From: Massilia putida
GTDB taxonomy: Bacteria; Pseudomonadota; Gammaproteobacteria; Burkholderiales; Burkholderiaceae_D
Length of the DNA stretch: 64,000 nucleotides
Assembly: GCF_001941825.1 (NCBI RefSeq)
Contig: NZ_CP019037.1
Span: 393,182-457,181, forward strand
Direction of reading: 5' to 3'
Numbering within the stretch: the stretch's first letter is position 1; every line of letters begins with the position of its first letter. This document shows positions 27,567 through 36,808 of the stretch, one piece after another. The notes under the pieces are model-generated. The model was not told where the DNA came from. It searched no databases and saw only the letters and a list, made by a program, of their open reading frames with translations. The position numbers were made by a program, and so were the translations under genes.

Positions 27567-28799
27567 CTACCCAAGCACTGCCGCGCGTTGTAATGCTCCC
27601 ACAGGCACCTTGTGAAACTTCCCATTCTGCATGATCGCCAGCAGCTTGTCCGGCTGCTGGAGGATGCGGATGTCGGCCACCGGATCGCCGTCGACCAGCA
27701 GCAGGTCGGCAAGGAACCCCGGTCGAATCTGGCCGAGTTCGTGCTCCATGCCCATCAATTGCGCACCGAGGCGCGTCGCCGCGACCAGGGTCTCGGCCGG
27801 CGTGTAGCCGAACAGCTTTACGAACAATTCGAGGTCGCGGGCATTGGCACCGATCGGGTTCCACGGAAAACCATAGTCGCCGCCGGGCAGCACCCGAATA
27901 CCGCGGCGCCGCATCTCGCCATACACTTCCTGGTTGCGCTCGATCTGCTCCACGAAGCCTGCGCGCTCGACCACGTCGCGCGTGAAGCCGAATGCTTCGC
28001 CCAGGTAGGCCTTGGCATACACGATGCCAATCGCCGGCGCGACAAAGATGCGGTCCTTCGCCGCTTCGAGCATGTCCAGCGCTTCGCTGTCCGCGTAGGT
28101 GCAGTGGTAGACAATGCGAAAGCCGTGCCGCACCGCCATCTTGACGCTGTCGCGCGCTTGGGCGTGCGCCGCCAGCCATACGCCGGCTTCCCGTGCTTCC
28201 TCGGCCGCCGCCGCCACCTCGGCTTCGGTATAGTGAACCTGCATCGAACCGCCTGGGCCGAAGGCATCGTCGCCGGACAACAGCAGCTTGATCGAGCCGA
28301 CGCCTTCCTGCGCCATGGCCTTGACGAACGCGCGAATGCTGTCGGGACCGTCGCGCTCCTTGTCGGCCCCTGCGGGCCGCTCGAACGTGGAACTGACCAG
28401 CCGCGGGCCTGGCAGGTAACCGCCGCGCAGCTCCTTCTGCAGGGCGATCTCGAAGCGTGGCCCCTTTGAGCCAGCAGAATACGCGGAGGTGAAGCCGGCG
28501 TCGAGCAGGACGCGGGCGTTATGCGCCGTGACGAGCAGGTGCTCTTCCGGCGGAATGGTCCTTTCCTTAAAGATGCGGCCGACCGACGACAAGAAGGACA
28601 GATGCGCGTGTGGCTCGATCAGGCCCGGCATCAGCGTAGCGCCGCCACAGTCGATCACACGCGCGTTATCGGCGGGGATTCCCCCGGGAGCTTGCGCCAC
28701 TGCTCGGATACGCGGACCTTCGACCAGCACCTCAGCCCGAAAGCGGTCCCGGCCACTGCCGTCGAAAAGTTGAACGTTCTTAAAAAGTATTGAATCCAT
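27567..28799 (-). CDS. Amidohydrolase family protein (imidazolonepropionase-like)
   Basis: A 410-residue metal-dependent amidohydrolase. It has the EPHAHL motif (His64, His66), a possible carbamylated Lys in SIKLLLSGDD, His in AAHAQA and YHCTY, and Asp in GGDYGF, the full binuclear set. The C-terminal composite beta-sandwich strands are present (GFLADLLLVDGDP). Members cleave cyclic amides, esters and lactones. No signal peptide. It is the promoter-proximal gene of block C; upstream DNA is altered by an IS5-family insertion at about 29.0-30.05 kb. Confidence 0.88.
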   Translation of the reverse strand: MDSILFKNVQLFDGSGRDRFRAEVLVEGPRIRAVAQAPGGIPADNARVIDCGGATLMPGLIEPHAHLSFLSSVGRIFKERTIPPEEHLLVTAHNARVLLDAGFTSAYSAGSKGPRFEIALQKELRGGYLPGPRLVSSTFERPAGADKERDGPDSIRAFVKAMAQEGVGSIKLLLSGDDAFGPGGSMQVHYTEAEVAAAAEEAREAGVWLAAHAQARDSVKMAVRHGFRIVYHCTYADSEALDMLEAAKDRIFVAPAIGIVYAKAYLGEAFGFTRDVVERAGFVEQIERNQEVYGEMRRRGIRVLPGGDYGFPWNPIGANARDLELFVKLFGYTPAETLVAATRLGAQLMGMEHELGQIRPGFLADLLLVDGDPVADIRILQQPDKLLAIMQNGKFHKVPVGALQRAAVLG

Positions 28800-29070
28800 G
28801 AATCTCCTCTACATGCCGGACGACCGGTTCTCCACGACTGGCGAGGGCCGCTATCGTGTTTGTCCTGTCTGGTCGAGCATATGTGTTCGGGATCGGCTTG
28901 CCCACGCCTGAATATGCAAAGCAGCAGTGCACGTTCAGCAAAAGAGTGGACCTTCGTCGCAACCGAGCACCACGAGCGCGAGATTCGCTAGCCAAACGTC
29001 GAGCGCGCATGGCGGTTTGATGCGAAAGAACTGCACATATGCCGGGCCGGGCCACGGGTAGACTGACGGG

Positions 29071-29997
29071 ATGAGTGCACCAGCCGAACCGAAATACCGA
29101 ACGACCAACTGGAAGGACTACAACGAAGCGTTGAGAACGCGCGGTTCGCTGCTGGTTTGGCTGGACAAGGACATGCGCTGGCACGGCGGCGCCAGCCGCA
29201 AACGGGGCCGCAGCCCGACGTACAGTGAGGCGGCGATTCAGTTCTGTCTGACGATGAAAAGCCTGTTCAACCTGCAGCTGCGGCAGGCGATGGGCATGAC
29301 GCAACGCCTGCTAAGGTTGGCCGGTCTGGACTGGCAGGTGCCCGATTTCAGCACAGTCGGCCGGCGCCAGAAACATCTGGCGGTTACGATTTGGGCGCGT
29401 GCGACGACCACGGGATTGAATTTCCTGGTGCACAGCACCGGCATCAAGATGCTCGGCGAGGGCGAGTGGAAAACGAAGAAGCGCGGGGCCGACTATCGGC
29501 GTCAATGGCGCAAGGTCCATCTTGCAATTGACGCGACCACGCTGGAAATTCGGGCCATCGAAGTGACCGGCACCGGCGACGCGCCGCTGCTGCCGTGCCT
29601 GCTCGACCAGATCGGCAACGATGAGCCCATCGCGAGCGTCAGTGGCGACGGCGCTTACGACATGAAGGACTGCCATGAGGCCATCGCGCGGCGAGGCGCT
29701 GAAGCAGTCATTCCAACTCGCAGGAACGCCAAGCCATGGAAGGACCGTCGGCCGGGCGCCGAAGCGCGCAATGCGATCCTGGATGTCACGCGCCGCCTCG
29801 GACGGAAAATATGGAAGAAATGGACTGGCTATCATCGACGCAGCCTCGTGGAAACCAAGATGCGTTGCTTCAAGCTGCTGGGTGAGCGTTTTATGGCACG
29901 TGACTTCGACCGCCAGGTCGCCGAGTTGCAGATGCGCGCCGCCATCCTCAACCGCTTCACGTGGCTGGGCACGCCCAGGACGGTCGCCATGCCGTGA
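29071..29997 (+). CDS. IS5-family (IS903-like) transposase
   Basis: A 308-residue DDE transposase that appears intact. The catalytic residues are visible as Asp in HLAIDATTLE, Asp in VSGDGAYD and Glu in RSLVETKMRC (YREK-like region). The adjacent right end is at 30034-30050. A matching left inverted repeat could not be found upstream of the ATG, so the left end may be truncated or diverged. It sits between block C and the accessory region. Confidence 0.88.
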   Translation: MSAPAEPKYRTTNWKDYNEALRTRGSLLVWLDKDMRWHGGASRKRGRSPTYSEAAIQFCLTMKSLFNLQLRQAMGMTQRLLRLAGLDWQVPDFSTVGRRQKHLAVTIWARATTTGLNFLVHSTGIKMLGEGEWKTKKRGADYRRQWRKVHLAIDATTLEIRAIEVTGTGDAPLLPCLLDQIGNDEPIASVSGDGAYDMKDCHEAIARRGAEAVIPTRRNAKPWKDRRPGAEARNAILDVTRRLGRKIWKKWTGYHRRSLVETKMRCFKLLGERFMARDFDRQVAELQMRAAILNRFTWLGTPRTVAMP

Positions 29998-30033
29998 TTC
30001 CGTCCGGGGTTTGGAGTATTACGCGCCCAGCTA

Positions 30034-30050
30034 GATTATTCAACAAAGCC
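30034..30050 (-). repeat. IS5-family right terminal inverted repeat
   Basis: Reading inward, the end is GGCTTTGTTGAATAATC, the classic IS903/IS5-type terminus, 37 bp after the transposase stop. Confidence 0.8.
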
Positions 30051-30230
30051 GTGCTCCACCTGGCTGCTGCAGGCCATTTTTGCAATAAAGCCGCTCGAAA
30101 CCAGTCCTTACGGAATTGCCTGCCACCCAGGAAGCGGATGTGCTCTGACAATATCCGATATCCGCGTGTTTAGTGTAAAGCTCAGGAAGCTCGTTTCACG
30201 GCACGTCGGCTGCCTCTAGGAATCGGCGAA

Positions 30231-30536
30231 GTTCCACTTTTACTTCATATCTTCAGAAGTCGCAGTCTTACTTCATAAACAGTTCCACTCTTACTTCATC
30301 GGACGGTTCGCTCCATGTGGCGCCGGCACGTCGACGTAAGTCATTGATTTTTAATGCCTCGGTTTTGATCCGGCGGCGAACAATTGCCAATTCGCAAAGG
30401 TTTCGCGGGCGAGTGGCACTTTTACTTCATAAACAGTCGCACTTTTACTTCATCGAACCCCAGGCAGGCGGTCGGCAGGGTACTTGCTTTGGCGAGTGGC
30501 ATGTTTAGTTCCGAAGCCGCGGCACATTTGCTTCAA
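30231..30536 (+). repeat. Array of 7 imperfect 18-bp repeats (solo IS21-type end?)
   Basis: Copies at 30231, 30259, 30282, 30413, 30436, 30496 and 30519 follow the consensus GTSGCACTTTTACTTCAT; the last two are more diverged. Pairs are spaced 23-28 bp. Multiple terminal repeats of this kind are the transposase-binding ends of IS21-family elements (inference), but no istA/istB gene is near. Confidence 0.6.
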
Positions 30537-31475
30537 CAGACGACATCGGAGCCAAGCGGCCCGATGACCTGGACAGGCCAAAGATAAGTTCCGCAGGTAC
30601 ATAGACCAGGGACCCGAATCGGCAGGTTTTCCGTGACACGTCACGGCATCGCAGGCGATCGCTGTCGAGGACGAACGCTCAGGCCCGATGCTGGCATGCC
30701 AATACATCCTGGCTGGCCTCTGTCGGAAAAACTAGACGACGGGCCGCGCAAACCCGACGGCTTCGAAAAATTGTCGAGAGACCGATAATGAACAGGCGTT
30801 GATGTGTGAACGACTGAATTTGGCTTGGCCAAGCACTGGCGTTTCCCTAGGATTATGGCAGTCCAGTACCTTGGCGCCAAAGCGAATCAAGAACACTGGC
30901 CGCCGCGCTCTTCAGACAGGAGAGAAACGGGCAAAAAATACCCGCCGGGAGGCGGGTTGAATCTATTTTCTTGGAGGAAGATAGAGGAGACATAAGCATC
31001 ATGCTGCATCGCACAAGGACTGTCCAATGACGGTTCGTGATACCTGAAATGCGTCCAACCCATGTCTCATCAGACTATGATTTAAACTCGACATTATCAA
31101 AAATATTGTCGATTTATAATTTCTCCCTACTACACTCCGTCGAGCCCTCGCGCGTCACGCCAAGCGTTGCTGCCGTCCTCAACGTAACTGAGGTGCCTAA
31201 GATCACTTGTGTCGTCGCTTCGAATATCTCGGGCGTCCGATCTACGCAGAACATACAATTGCGACAGTAAAGTCTCCCGGTCCTATCGAAGTCATTACGG
31301 TGCGAACTACCGGTTTCGACGCCGCGCCGGCGACGATAGCTTCGGCTGCGATCGAAAACGTACCGGTCGTGGGAGACTCACGCAAGGCGACGTTCGTGTC
31401 CCGCCAGCTAGCGAATTCCGATCGGCCTGAACCGACTCCGGCGAAGCGCATCGTCTCCGGCGACCACGGCATGGG
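30537..31475. other. Gene-free stretch
   Basis: About 940 bp without a convincing coding region. Short open frames on both strands show no recognisable domain or start signals. It contains a hairpin with T-tract at 30939-30954 on the minus strand. The stretch 31060-31140 is AT-rich relative to the surroundings. Confidence 0.5.
30939..30954 (-). terminator. Rho-independent terminator candidate
   Basis: A stem CCCGCC/GGCGGG with a 4-nt loop is followed on the minus strand by TATTTTTT. It is well placed only for a minus-strand transcript coming from the GGDEF gene about 520 bp upstream, or from a lost gene. Confidence 0.65.
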
Positions 31476-33428
31476 CTACGGTGAATGCCGCAAACATGTG
31501 CTACGCCGATCAGGTAGGACCCGCCCTCGCCCGGCCTTTTTCGCTTCATACATCCAGTAGTCGGCTTCCTTGACGAGATCAGCCCCCGACACGCTGCTCT
31601 CAGGCGTAAAGATGGCGATACCGATACTTGCGCCGACAGTCGCGCCCTGCCCGCACAGGTCGACAGGGGCCGAGATCTGCTCGACGACCTTCTGTGCCAC
31701 CGCATGCGCATCCGCATACGTATCCGTCATGTCTTCCAGGAGCACCGTGAATTCGTCACCGGCCAGGCGGAATACGCTGTCGGTCTTGCGCACCGTATCC
31801 TGCAGGCGCCGGGCGATCTCGCACAGCAGCTTGTCGCCCGCCTCATGGCCGTGACTGTCGTTGACGGCCTTGAATCCGTCCAGGTCGATGAACAACACGC
31901 CCAGCATCTTGCCGGTGCGTCTCGAGCGCGCCTGTGCGATGGGAAGGCTTTCGGTCAGGGCGCGTCGGTTCAGGAGCCCGGTCAACGCGTCGTGGCGCGA
32001 GTCGTACTCCCGCTGGGCCTCGAGCGCCTTGCGCTCCGTGATGTCGTGCAGGAAGGCGCTGAAGATTGTCGTGCCTTTCACTTCCAGCGCGGTGATCCGC
32101 ACTTCCACCGTGAGACCGGAGCCATCCTTGCGAACAGCCGGGAGTTCAAGGCGCTGGTTCAGGACGGATGCGGAACCGGTCGCCAAATAACGCGCCATTC
32201 CGCGCCGATGCATCGCGCCCATCTCGGCCGGAATGATCAACGCGTCCAGCGGCCGCCCGACCGCCTCGCCGGCGCACCATCCGAAGGTCGTCTCGGCCTG
32301 CCGGTTCCACTCGCGCACGATGCCATCCCGGTCCAGGCCGATGTAGGCATCGTTGGCGTTCTCGATCACGCTGCGCAGCTCGGCTTCCCGGTCCTTGAGC
32401 AATTGTTCGGCTTGCTGTTGAAGGGCCATGGCACTTCGCAGCATGGCAACCGCGTCGTTCAATTCCCTGGTACGGGTCGCGACACGCGTTTCCAGATCGG
32501 CGTGCAGCGCCTGCAGTTTCGCTTCGGCCTCCTTCTGCGCCTGGATATCCTTAATGGCCGCGACGTAGTACAGCAGCTCACCATCCGGCCCGGTTTTCTT
32601 CGTGACGTTCAGGTTGATCCAGACGAGGCTGCCATCCTTTCTGACGTAGCGTTTCTCCAGCTGGTATTGGTCGATCGTGCCGGCTTCAAGTTGCCGTAGC
32701 AACGCGAGATCCGTGTCCAGGTCCGGTGGATAGGTAATGTCGCGGAATGTCGTCCGGTACAGTTCCTCCGGCGCGTAGCCGACGATTCGGCACAATGCCT
32801 CGTTGACGCTTAGCCAGCCGCCATCCGGTGCCACCATTGCCATGCCGATACTGGCAAGGTCGAAGACCGACCGGAATCGTGCCTCGCTGTATGCGATCGC
32901 ATCGCCGGAGCGCTCGACGCTATGACGCGCGACTGCCAGCGCCTCGCGGTAATGCATTTCTTTCGTAACGATGTCGGCGAGGTCCCGCAATGCCTGCAGA
33001 TCCTCGGCGGACAACCACCGCGGTCTCGAGTCGATAGCGCACAGCGTCCCCAGCGCGTGACCTCCGGCGCTGCGAATCGGTACACCGGCATAAAACCTGA
33101 TGTTCGGATCGCCGTTGACGAGGGCATTGTCCTCAAACCGCGGATCGGCGGTGGCATCGGAAACGACCAGCGGCGCACTCTGCAGTATGGCATGCGCGCA
33201 GAAGGCGACCTCGCGGGAAGTCTCCCCGACGTCCAGTCCAACGCGCGACTTGAACCATTGGCGGTCCTTGTCGACCAGCGAGAACACGGCAATGGGCACA
33301 CCAAGCAGGCGCGTCGTCAGGCGGGTGATCTGGTCGAAGACCGGTTCCGGGGCAGTATCCAATATGTCGAGGGACTTGAGCAGTTCCTGACGCTCCGATT
33401 CGTCGGAAGGAAGAGAGGCTGCAGGCAT
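31476..33428 (-). CDS. Diguanylate cyclase with GAF and two PAS domains
   Basis: A 650-residue soluble signalling protein. Order: GAF domain (about 25-165), PAS plus PAC (about 180-300), a coiled-coil linker, a second PAS (about 345-465) and a GGDEF domain (about 475-640). The active-site loop reads RLAGDEF, the accepted AGDEF variant, so cyclic-di-GMP synthesis is likely; no EAL domain is present. The GAF and PAS domains probably bind ligands or sense redox state. The C-terminal tail after GRGRV is unusually basic and Ser/Cys-containing. No transmembrane segment is seen. It stands alone without linked genes. Confidence 0.9.
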   Translation of the reverse strand: MPAASLPSDESERQELLKSLDILDTAPEPVFDQITRLTTRLLGVPIAVFSLVDKDRQWFKSRVGLDVGETSREVAFCAHAILQSAPLVVSDATADPRFEDNALVNGDPNIRFYAGVPIRSAGGHALGTLCAIDSRPRWLSAEDLQALRDLADIVTKEMHYREALAVARHSVERSGDAIAYSEARFRSVFDLASIGMAMVAPDGGWLSVNEALCRIVGYAPEELYRTTFRDITYPPDLDTDLALLRQLEAGTIDQYQLEKRYVRKDGSLVWINLNVTKKTGPDGELLYYVAAIKDIQAQKEAEAKLQALHADLETRVATRTRELNDAVAMLRSAMALQQQAEQLLKDREAELRSVIENANDAYIGLDRDGIVREWNRQAETTFGWCAGEAVGRPLDALIIPAEMGAMHRRGMARYLATGSASVLNQRLELPAVRKDGSGLTVEVRITALEVKGTTIFSAFLHDITERKALEAQREYDSRHDALTGLLNRRALTESLPIAQARSRRTGKMLGVLFIDLDGFKAVNDSHGHEAGDKLLCEIARRLQDTVRKTDSVFRLAGDEFTVLLEDMTDTYADAHAVAQKVVEQISAPVDLCGQGATVGASIGIAIFTPESSVSGADLVKEADYWMYEAKKAGRGRVLPDRRSTCLRHSP

Positions 33429-33478
33429 GTAGTAACTCGTTAAGTGGACCGAGGCTTGAAGGGCATCTGCTCGGCACT

Positions 33479-33733
33479 TTATCAGACCACCGAACTTGGC
33501 GCGCCATTTGTAAAACGTCGTGTTGCTGATGCCGTGCTCGCGGCACAGCTCCGGTCGCCGAGTCGTTCTTCAGCAGTTTGAAAGGAGCGCATCCGCAAGC
33601 GCATCTACAAGACGCGGGACCTGGCCCGCGCCGATATCTTCGACTACATCGAAGTCTTTTACAATCGAACCAGGCGCCACAGCCATCTGGGTGGTGTTAG
33701 CCCAGAGGCATTTGAACGCGCCTCAGCGTGAGA
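33479..33733. pseudogene. IS3-family transposase relics in opposite orientations
   Basis: Minus-strand 33555-33479 encodes ELCREHGISNTTFYKWRAKF, the helix-turn-helix of IS3-family OrfA. Plus-strand 33584-33733 encodes the C-terminal end of OrfB, including [19 protein letters not shown] and a stop. The two pieces are inverted relative to one another and lack the catalytic core, so they are leftovers of one or two elements after rearrangement. Confidence 0.8.
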
Positions 33734-33973
33734 TCGGAATTTGTCTACTGAACTGGGGGAAGTCCAGTTTGCCTATTTCGCAAGCACGGTAGTGGAACCC
33801 GCATGAATACTCGTTTTCATTTCCTAATAAGCCAACTTGTCCACAGAAAATGTGGAGAAGTTTGAACAGGCAAGCGCACATAAGCATCAGTTAGTGGTTC
33901 TATCGGCCCTGTGAACGGTACGTTCGGGCTACACGAAATATTGCTTATATGATAACGCCTTGCTGTCATATTT

Positions 33974-33996
33974 GGCGCAGTTCTTTAAACTGCGCC
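33974..33996. promoter_or_regulatory. Perfect palindromic operator upstream of Fic gene
   Basis: GGCGCAGTT and AACTGCGCC form a perfect 9-bp inverted repeat around CTTTA. Two more GCGCC half-sites follow at about 34004 and 34021 before the ATG. The position over the presumed promoter and the winged-helix N-terminus of the Fic protein suggest autoregulation (inference). Confidence 0.5.
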
Positions 33997-34033
33997 ATAA
34001 TTGCGCCAATCTCTTAAACGGCGCCAACGCCCA

Positions 34034-35395
34034 ATGCGATCGACGACCGATGTGCGTAATAATATTCTGTCATCCATCAATGGTTTGACCTTGACGGAAT
34101 TGTTGACCAGGCATCCTGATCTGGCGCGCCGTACGGTCCAGCGCGTGATCGCGAAGCTGATCGATGACCGCGAGATCATCGCGGTAGGGGAAGGTAGGGC
34201 GCGTCGTTACTTCCGGACTGCGTCACGTCCCGACGCTGGCGTACCTGCCCTGGTGTCGGATGGCTTTCCCGCATTCATTCCCTTATCGGCCGACAGCCTG
34301 GACATCATCGCCTATATCGATCAGCCTCCGGAAGCGCGCAACCCGGTGGGCTACCAGCGCGAGTTTCTGGATGCATACCAGCCGAACGCGACCTGGTACT
34401 TGTCCGAGTCACTGCGCCGCCAACTACGTACGATGGGCCGGACCGCGGAAGCGGCGGCGCCCGCAGGTACGTACAGCCGCGCCATCCTGAACCGCCTGCT
34501 TATCGATCTGTCGTGGGCCTCGAGCCATTTGGAAGGAAATACGTATTCTCGTCTCGACACGCGCGAGCTCATCGAACACGGGAAAGCTGCACGCGGCAAG
34601 CCCGCCATCGAGACGCAGATGATCTTGAATCACAAGACTGCCATCGAGCTGTTGGTGGAAAACATCGACAACGCGGGTTTCAATCGCTACACGCTGATGA
34701 ACCTGCACAGCGCATTGGCGGAAAACCTGCTGCCTAACCCGGCGGACGAAGGCCGGATTCGCCAACACGCGGTCGACATCGCGAAAAGCGTCTATCGTCC
34801 CCTGTCCACACCGCAACAAATCGAAGATACGCTCGATCTGCTACTCGACAAGGCCGGCCAGATTCGTGACCCGTTCGAGCAGTCGTTTTTCATGATGGTG
34901 CATTTGCCGTACTTGCAGCCGTTCGCCGACATCAACAAGCGGACCTCGCGGCTGGCCTCCAATCTGCCGCTGTTTCGCGCCAATCTCTGCCCCCTGACAT
35001 TCCTCGATGTGCCCGAGCAGGCCTACAGCCGTGCCACGCTGGGCGTGTACGAGATGACGCGCGTCGAGCTGCTGCGAGACCTGTATGTTTGGGCTTACGA
35101 ACGCTCGACCCAGGAATACCTCGCCATCAAGCAGAACCTGGTTGAGCCCGATCCCTTGCGCCTGGCTTGGCGCGATCTGATCAAGAGCACCATTCGCGCC
35201 ATCGTTCTCCACCCGGAGCGCGAACCGCTTGCCTGTATCGCGCACACCGTTTCAGAACAGGTACCCCGCCACGAGCAACCTGATGTACAGGCGCTGATCG
35301 TCGAAGAACTCAGGCGGCTTCACGAAGGTGTGCTGGCACGATACGGTCTGAGGCCGTCCGACTACGCGGCCTGGAAGTCGGTACACAAGCATTGA
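34034..35395 (+). CDS. Fic-family protein with N-terminal winged helix, atypical active motif
   Basis: A 453-residue protein from the ATG at 34034 (a TTG at 34001 lies just after the operator palindrome and is less likely). Residues 1-60 form a winged helix. An inhibitory-helix motif SSHLEGN is at 163-169, with Glu167, as in class II Fic proteins. The Fic loop, normally HPFxxGNGR, reads QPFADINKRTSR at 295-306: the catalytic His is Gln and GNG is INK. Fic proteins usually transfer AMP to Ser/Thr/Tyr of targets; this one may be inactive as an AMPylase or use another chemistry. A toxin, or a DNA-binding regulator with a Fic sensor, are both possible. Confidence 0.82.
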   Translation: MRSTTDVRNNILSSINGLTLTELLTRHPDLARRTVQRVIAKLIDDREIIAVGEGRARRYFRTASRPDAGVPALVSDGFPAFIPLSADSLDIIAYIDQPPEARNPVGYQREFLDAYQPNATWYLSESLRRQLRTMGRTAEAAAPAGTYSRAILNRLLIDLSWASSHLEGNTYSRLDTRELIEHGKAARGKPAIETQMILNHKTAIELLVENIDNAGFNRYTLMNLHSALAENLLPNPADEGRIRQHAVDIAKSVYRPLSTPQQIEDTLDLLLDKAGQIRDPFEQSFFMMVHLPYLQPFADINKRTSRLASNLPLFRANLCPLTFLDVPEQAYSRATLGVYEMTRVELLRDLYVWAYERSTQEYLAIKQNLVEPDPLRLAWRDLIKSTIRAIVLHPEREPLACIAHTVSEQVPRHEQPDVQALIVEELRRLHEGVLARYGLRPSDYAAWKSVHKH

Positions 35396-35531
35396 CGTGC
35401 TACCTGGCGGCGCAGTCGTGGACATTCATATCAGCCGGTGGGATTGAAGGGTTCAATGGGAACCGCGAGCGCAAGCACGTATTTCAGGAGTAGAGCGATT
35501 ACAAAGTAAGTTGGATCCCAGTTAAGCTAAA

Positions 35532-35763
35532 CCATAAATGAAATTAACTAACATACGATTCAAATCCACCTCACTCCAGACACGCCGCGGGCTACTCAAC
35601 GTCCGCCGTCGCCTGCTCGCAAACAATCAGGTGCTAAAAAAGCAAAAAGTACAAGAAAGAACAAAGAGCGAGCAAGGAATGCCCTCCGGCACGTTACCGC
35701 CAGTCCGTAGCAGTCGCATCTCCTTGGGGTCGACAAATATATGTTAGTTAATGTCATTTATGG
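35532..35763. repeat. 232-bp segment bounded by 23-bp inverted repeats
   Basis: The arms at 35532-35554 and 35741-35763 are inverted copies differing at one position. Each begins CCATAAATGA and ends TTAACTAACAT when read inward. The 186-bp interior holds a second short inverted pair TGCTCGC/GCGAGCA (35614-35620, 35668-35674) and a 69-codon open frame without similarity. The segment ends 47 bp before a tyrosine recombinase gene, so it could be a recombination site or invertible segment; a small MITE-like element is an alternative. Confidence 0.6.
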
Positions 35764-35810
35764 TATAGTCAAACAAGTAGCCTGATCCATCCGATTCAGC
35801 CGAGACAGCC

Positions 35811-36808
35811 ATGAACGATCCTAAACAGTGGGATGCGAATCCCGTCGCTTCCTTCGACACTTTCATTCAAGGTCCCGAATTCGGCCGTACCAGCCACCGG
35901 CTCGGCCTGACCGAACCCAAGCCTGTCTCCAACAAATCGGCGCACATTTACCGATCGATGTTCGGGAAATTCGCCTTGTGGCTCGCACGGGAAAACAAGG
36001 CGTTCACACGCGTGGTCGAGCAGGACCTGATCCGTTTCATTAGTCAGAACCGGGCCCACGGAGAACAGAACAGCCTGATCTCGCGCCGCTATCTGCGCCT
36101 GCTGGAGCGCTGCTACCACCACCTGCAAATCAGGCCCAACCCCGCGACCGCCGCACTGCAGGTCGCCGGCGCGAATGGGTATATCGCCCAGGATCACGGC
36201 ATGCAAGTCCTGGATGCCTCGGATATCGCTGCCTTCGTCAACGCCCTGCCCCCTCTCAGCCCGCCTGGCCCGAACCGCGCCGGCCGGCCACCAAAGGCGT
36301 GGAAACGCCGGCGCGACCATGCCATGCAGGCCACGATGCTGTTCGCCGGCCTGCGGGTTGCGGAGGCGATCGGCCTGCGGCTGTCCGAAGTGAACGATCC
36401 GTTCGACGGCGCATTCGGCGACGACGGCATCGTCCTGGCCCTCAGTCCGGAAGGCAAGCACGACACCAGCCACGCGCATGACACGGTGTTGCGCGCCTAC
36501 GGTGCGCAGGCATTGCGCACCTGGCTCAGGGAACGCGAAGCGCTCGGCGTGAAAGGCGACCTGGTGTTCCCGGGCGATCTCGCCGGGAAGCCGATGTCGG
36601 CGGTGACCGTGTATCGACAGGTCCGGGCGACGTTCGGACGCGCCGGCATCGACGTCGACCACAACGGCGGCCGCACGTTGCGCAATACCTTCGCCGTGGA
36701 AGAACTGCGGGAAGGCCGTACCAGGGGGATCTCAAGAGACTCCTGGGCCTGGCGCTCGAACGCTCGGCGGGCATCTACGAGGTCGCGAAAGGAAAGACAC
36801 GGGAATGA
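35811..36808 (+). pseudogene. Tyrosine recombinase, frameshifted near C-terminus
   Basis: An N-terminal SAM-like core-binding domain (about 40-105) precedes a tyrosine recombinase catalytic domain. Arg in FAGLRVAEA, Lys in SPEGKH and Arg in RTLRNTF are visible; the usual His of HxLR is Arg. The frame is broken in the G-run at 36724-36728: one more G would join it to LKRLLGLALERSAGIYEVAKG, which supplies the nucleophilic Tyr and stops at 36806-36808, overlapping the next start as ATGA. Repaired length would be 332 residues. Either the gene is recently inactivated or the base is a sequencing error. Adjacency to the replication genes suggests multimer resolution. Confidence 0.8.

Noticed and set aside
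28895..28915. GGCTTGCCCACGCC segment as left end of the IS5-family element
   Set aside because: Only the first five bases and a TGAATA match the right end, with different spacing and no target duplication.
31037..31560. Short plus-strand frames between the repeat array and the GGDEF gene
   Set aside because: No recognisable domains, no ribosome-binding sites, and lengths within chance expectation.
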